Assembly: GCF_963924675.1 (NCBI RefSeq)
Contig: NC_089239.1
Location: forward strand, 6,933,001 to 6,997,000
Direction of reading: 5' to 3'
Length of the DNA stretch: 64,000 nucleotides
From: Phocoena phocoena
Lineage: Eukaryota > Chordata > Mammalia > Artiodactyla > Phocoenidae
Position numbers and translations under genes: made by a program. Positions 63,706 to 64,000 of this stretch are shown here, piece after piece. Under the pieces are notes generated by a model, which was not told the origin of the DNA, made no database searches, and was given only the letters and a program-made list of their open reading frames with translations. The stretch's first letter is position 1, and each line of letters starts with the position of its first letter.

Positions 63706-64000
63706 GGTCTCCAGAGCGCTCCGCCAGCAGCCGGAGCAGGGCCCTCACACCCCTCTGGCCTCGTTCAGTCTCGCTCGGGCCCGCCCCGCCCGAGACCGCC
63801 CCTTCCGCCTCTCGGGGTGACGCCCCCTGGGATTTGTAGTTCCTCCCGCGCCGCCGCCACGCCCACCTCCCCCCGGGCCGAGTGCTCTGCTGCTCCTCCC
63901 CGGCGCTGGGTCGGAGGCCTCTTACCCACCCGCTCCAGCGCGCCGAAGCCTGCGCCCCGCCCCTGTTCCTTTCGGGTACCTCGCGGTCACGCCCCATTCC

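Larger units (their letters stand above)
62480..63997 (-). promoter_or_regulatory. EIF4EBP1: EIF4EBP1 promoter / CpG island extending into intron 1
   Basis: CpG-dense sequence spans the 5' flank, exon 1 and roughly the first 1 kb of intron 1, with several GC boxes upstream of the ATG (for example near 63955-63965). No TATA box is evident. Long open frames on both strands here are a by-product of high GC content. Confidence 0.8.

Overview
This window is mammalian nuclear DNA, almost certainly from a cetacean and probably a toothed whale. It is saturated (about 48 copies) with tRNA-derived SINEs of the CHR family found in cetaceans and their relatives. These occur in three length forms: about 120 bp, about 205 bp with a GTACCGC-A(n) end, and about 340 bp with an AACGCAGCC-AAATA(n) end. 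Many still have near-perfect target-site duplications. Naming the order from SINE type is inference; the SINEs themselves are read from the sequence.

Two protein-coding genes, both on the minus strand, account for all supported coding sequence. (1) ASH2L, the trithorax/COMPASS core subunit, runs from its start codon at 23199 leftwards. Twelve coding exons are in the window, giving residues 1-509. The last ~119 residues (end of the SPRY domain and the DPY30-binding helix) lie beyond position 1. (2) EIF4EBP1 (4E-BP1), the mTORC1-controlled repressor of cap-dependent translation, is complete: three coding exons at 63561-63705, 44486-44665 and 42298-42329 join into 118 codons, and its poly(A) signal is at 41911-41916. 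The order EIF4EBP1 then ASH2L on one strand matches the human 8p11.23 neighbourhood.

Layout: 1-23.2 kb, ASH2L exons 12 to 1 with introns full of old L1 pieces, MLT1-like LTRs and SINEs; 22.7-23.5 kb, ASH2L CpG-rich promoter with a TCTCGCGAGA element; 23.5-41.9 kb, intergenic DNA with no recognisable gene but several decayed LTRs, Tigger-like DNA transposons, MER5-like and L2-like pieces and dense, often nested SINEs; 41.9-63.7 kb, EIF4EBP1 with an 18.9 kb first intron; 62.5-64 kb, EIF4EBP1 CpG island. No RNA gene, CRISPR array or intact mobile-element gene was found.

The points most worth following are an 18-nt in-frame candidate microexon in ASH2L intron 8, a pair of identical ATF4-type (CARE) motifs in EIF4EBP1 intron 1, a CpG-rich block deep in that intron, and several unusual retroposon structures: a tail-less nested SINE with target duplication, a SINE with a duplicated B box, a SINE with an expanded internal repeat, an L1 with a duplicated 3' end, and an L1 and a SINE sharing one target site. 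No new multi-gene system is evident.
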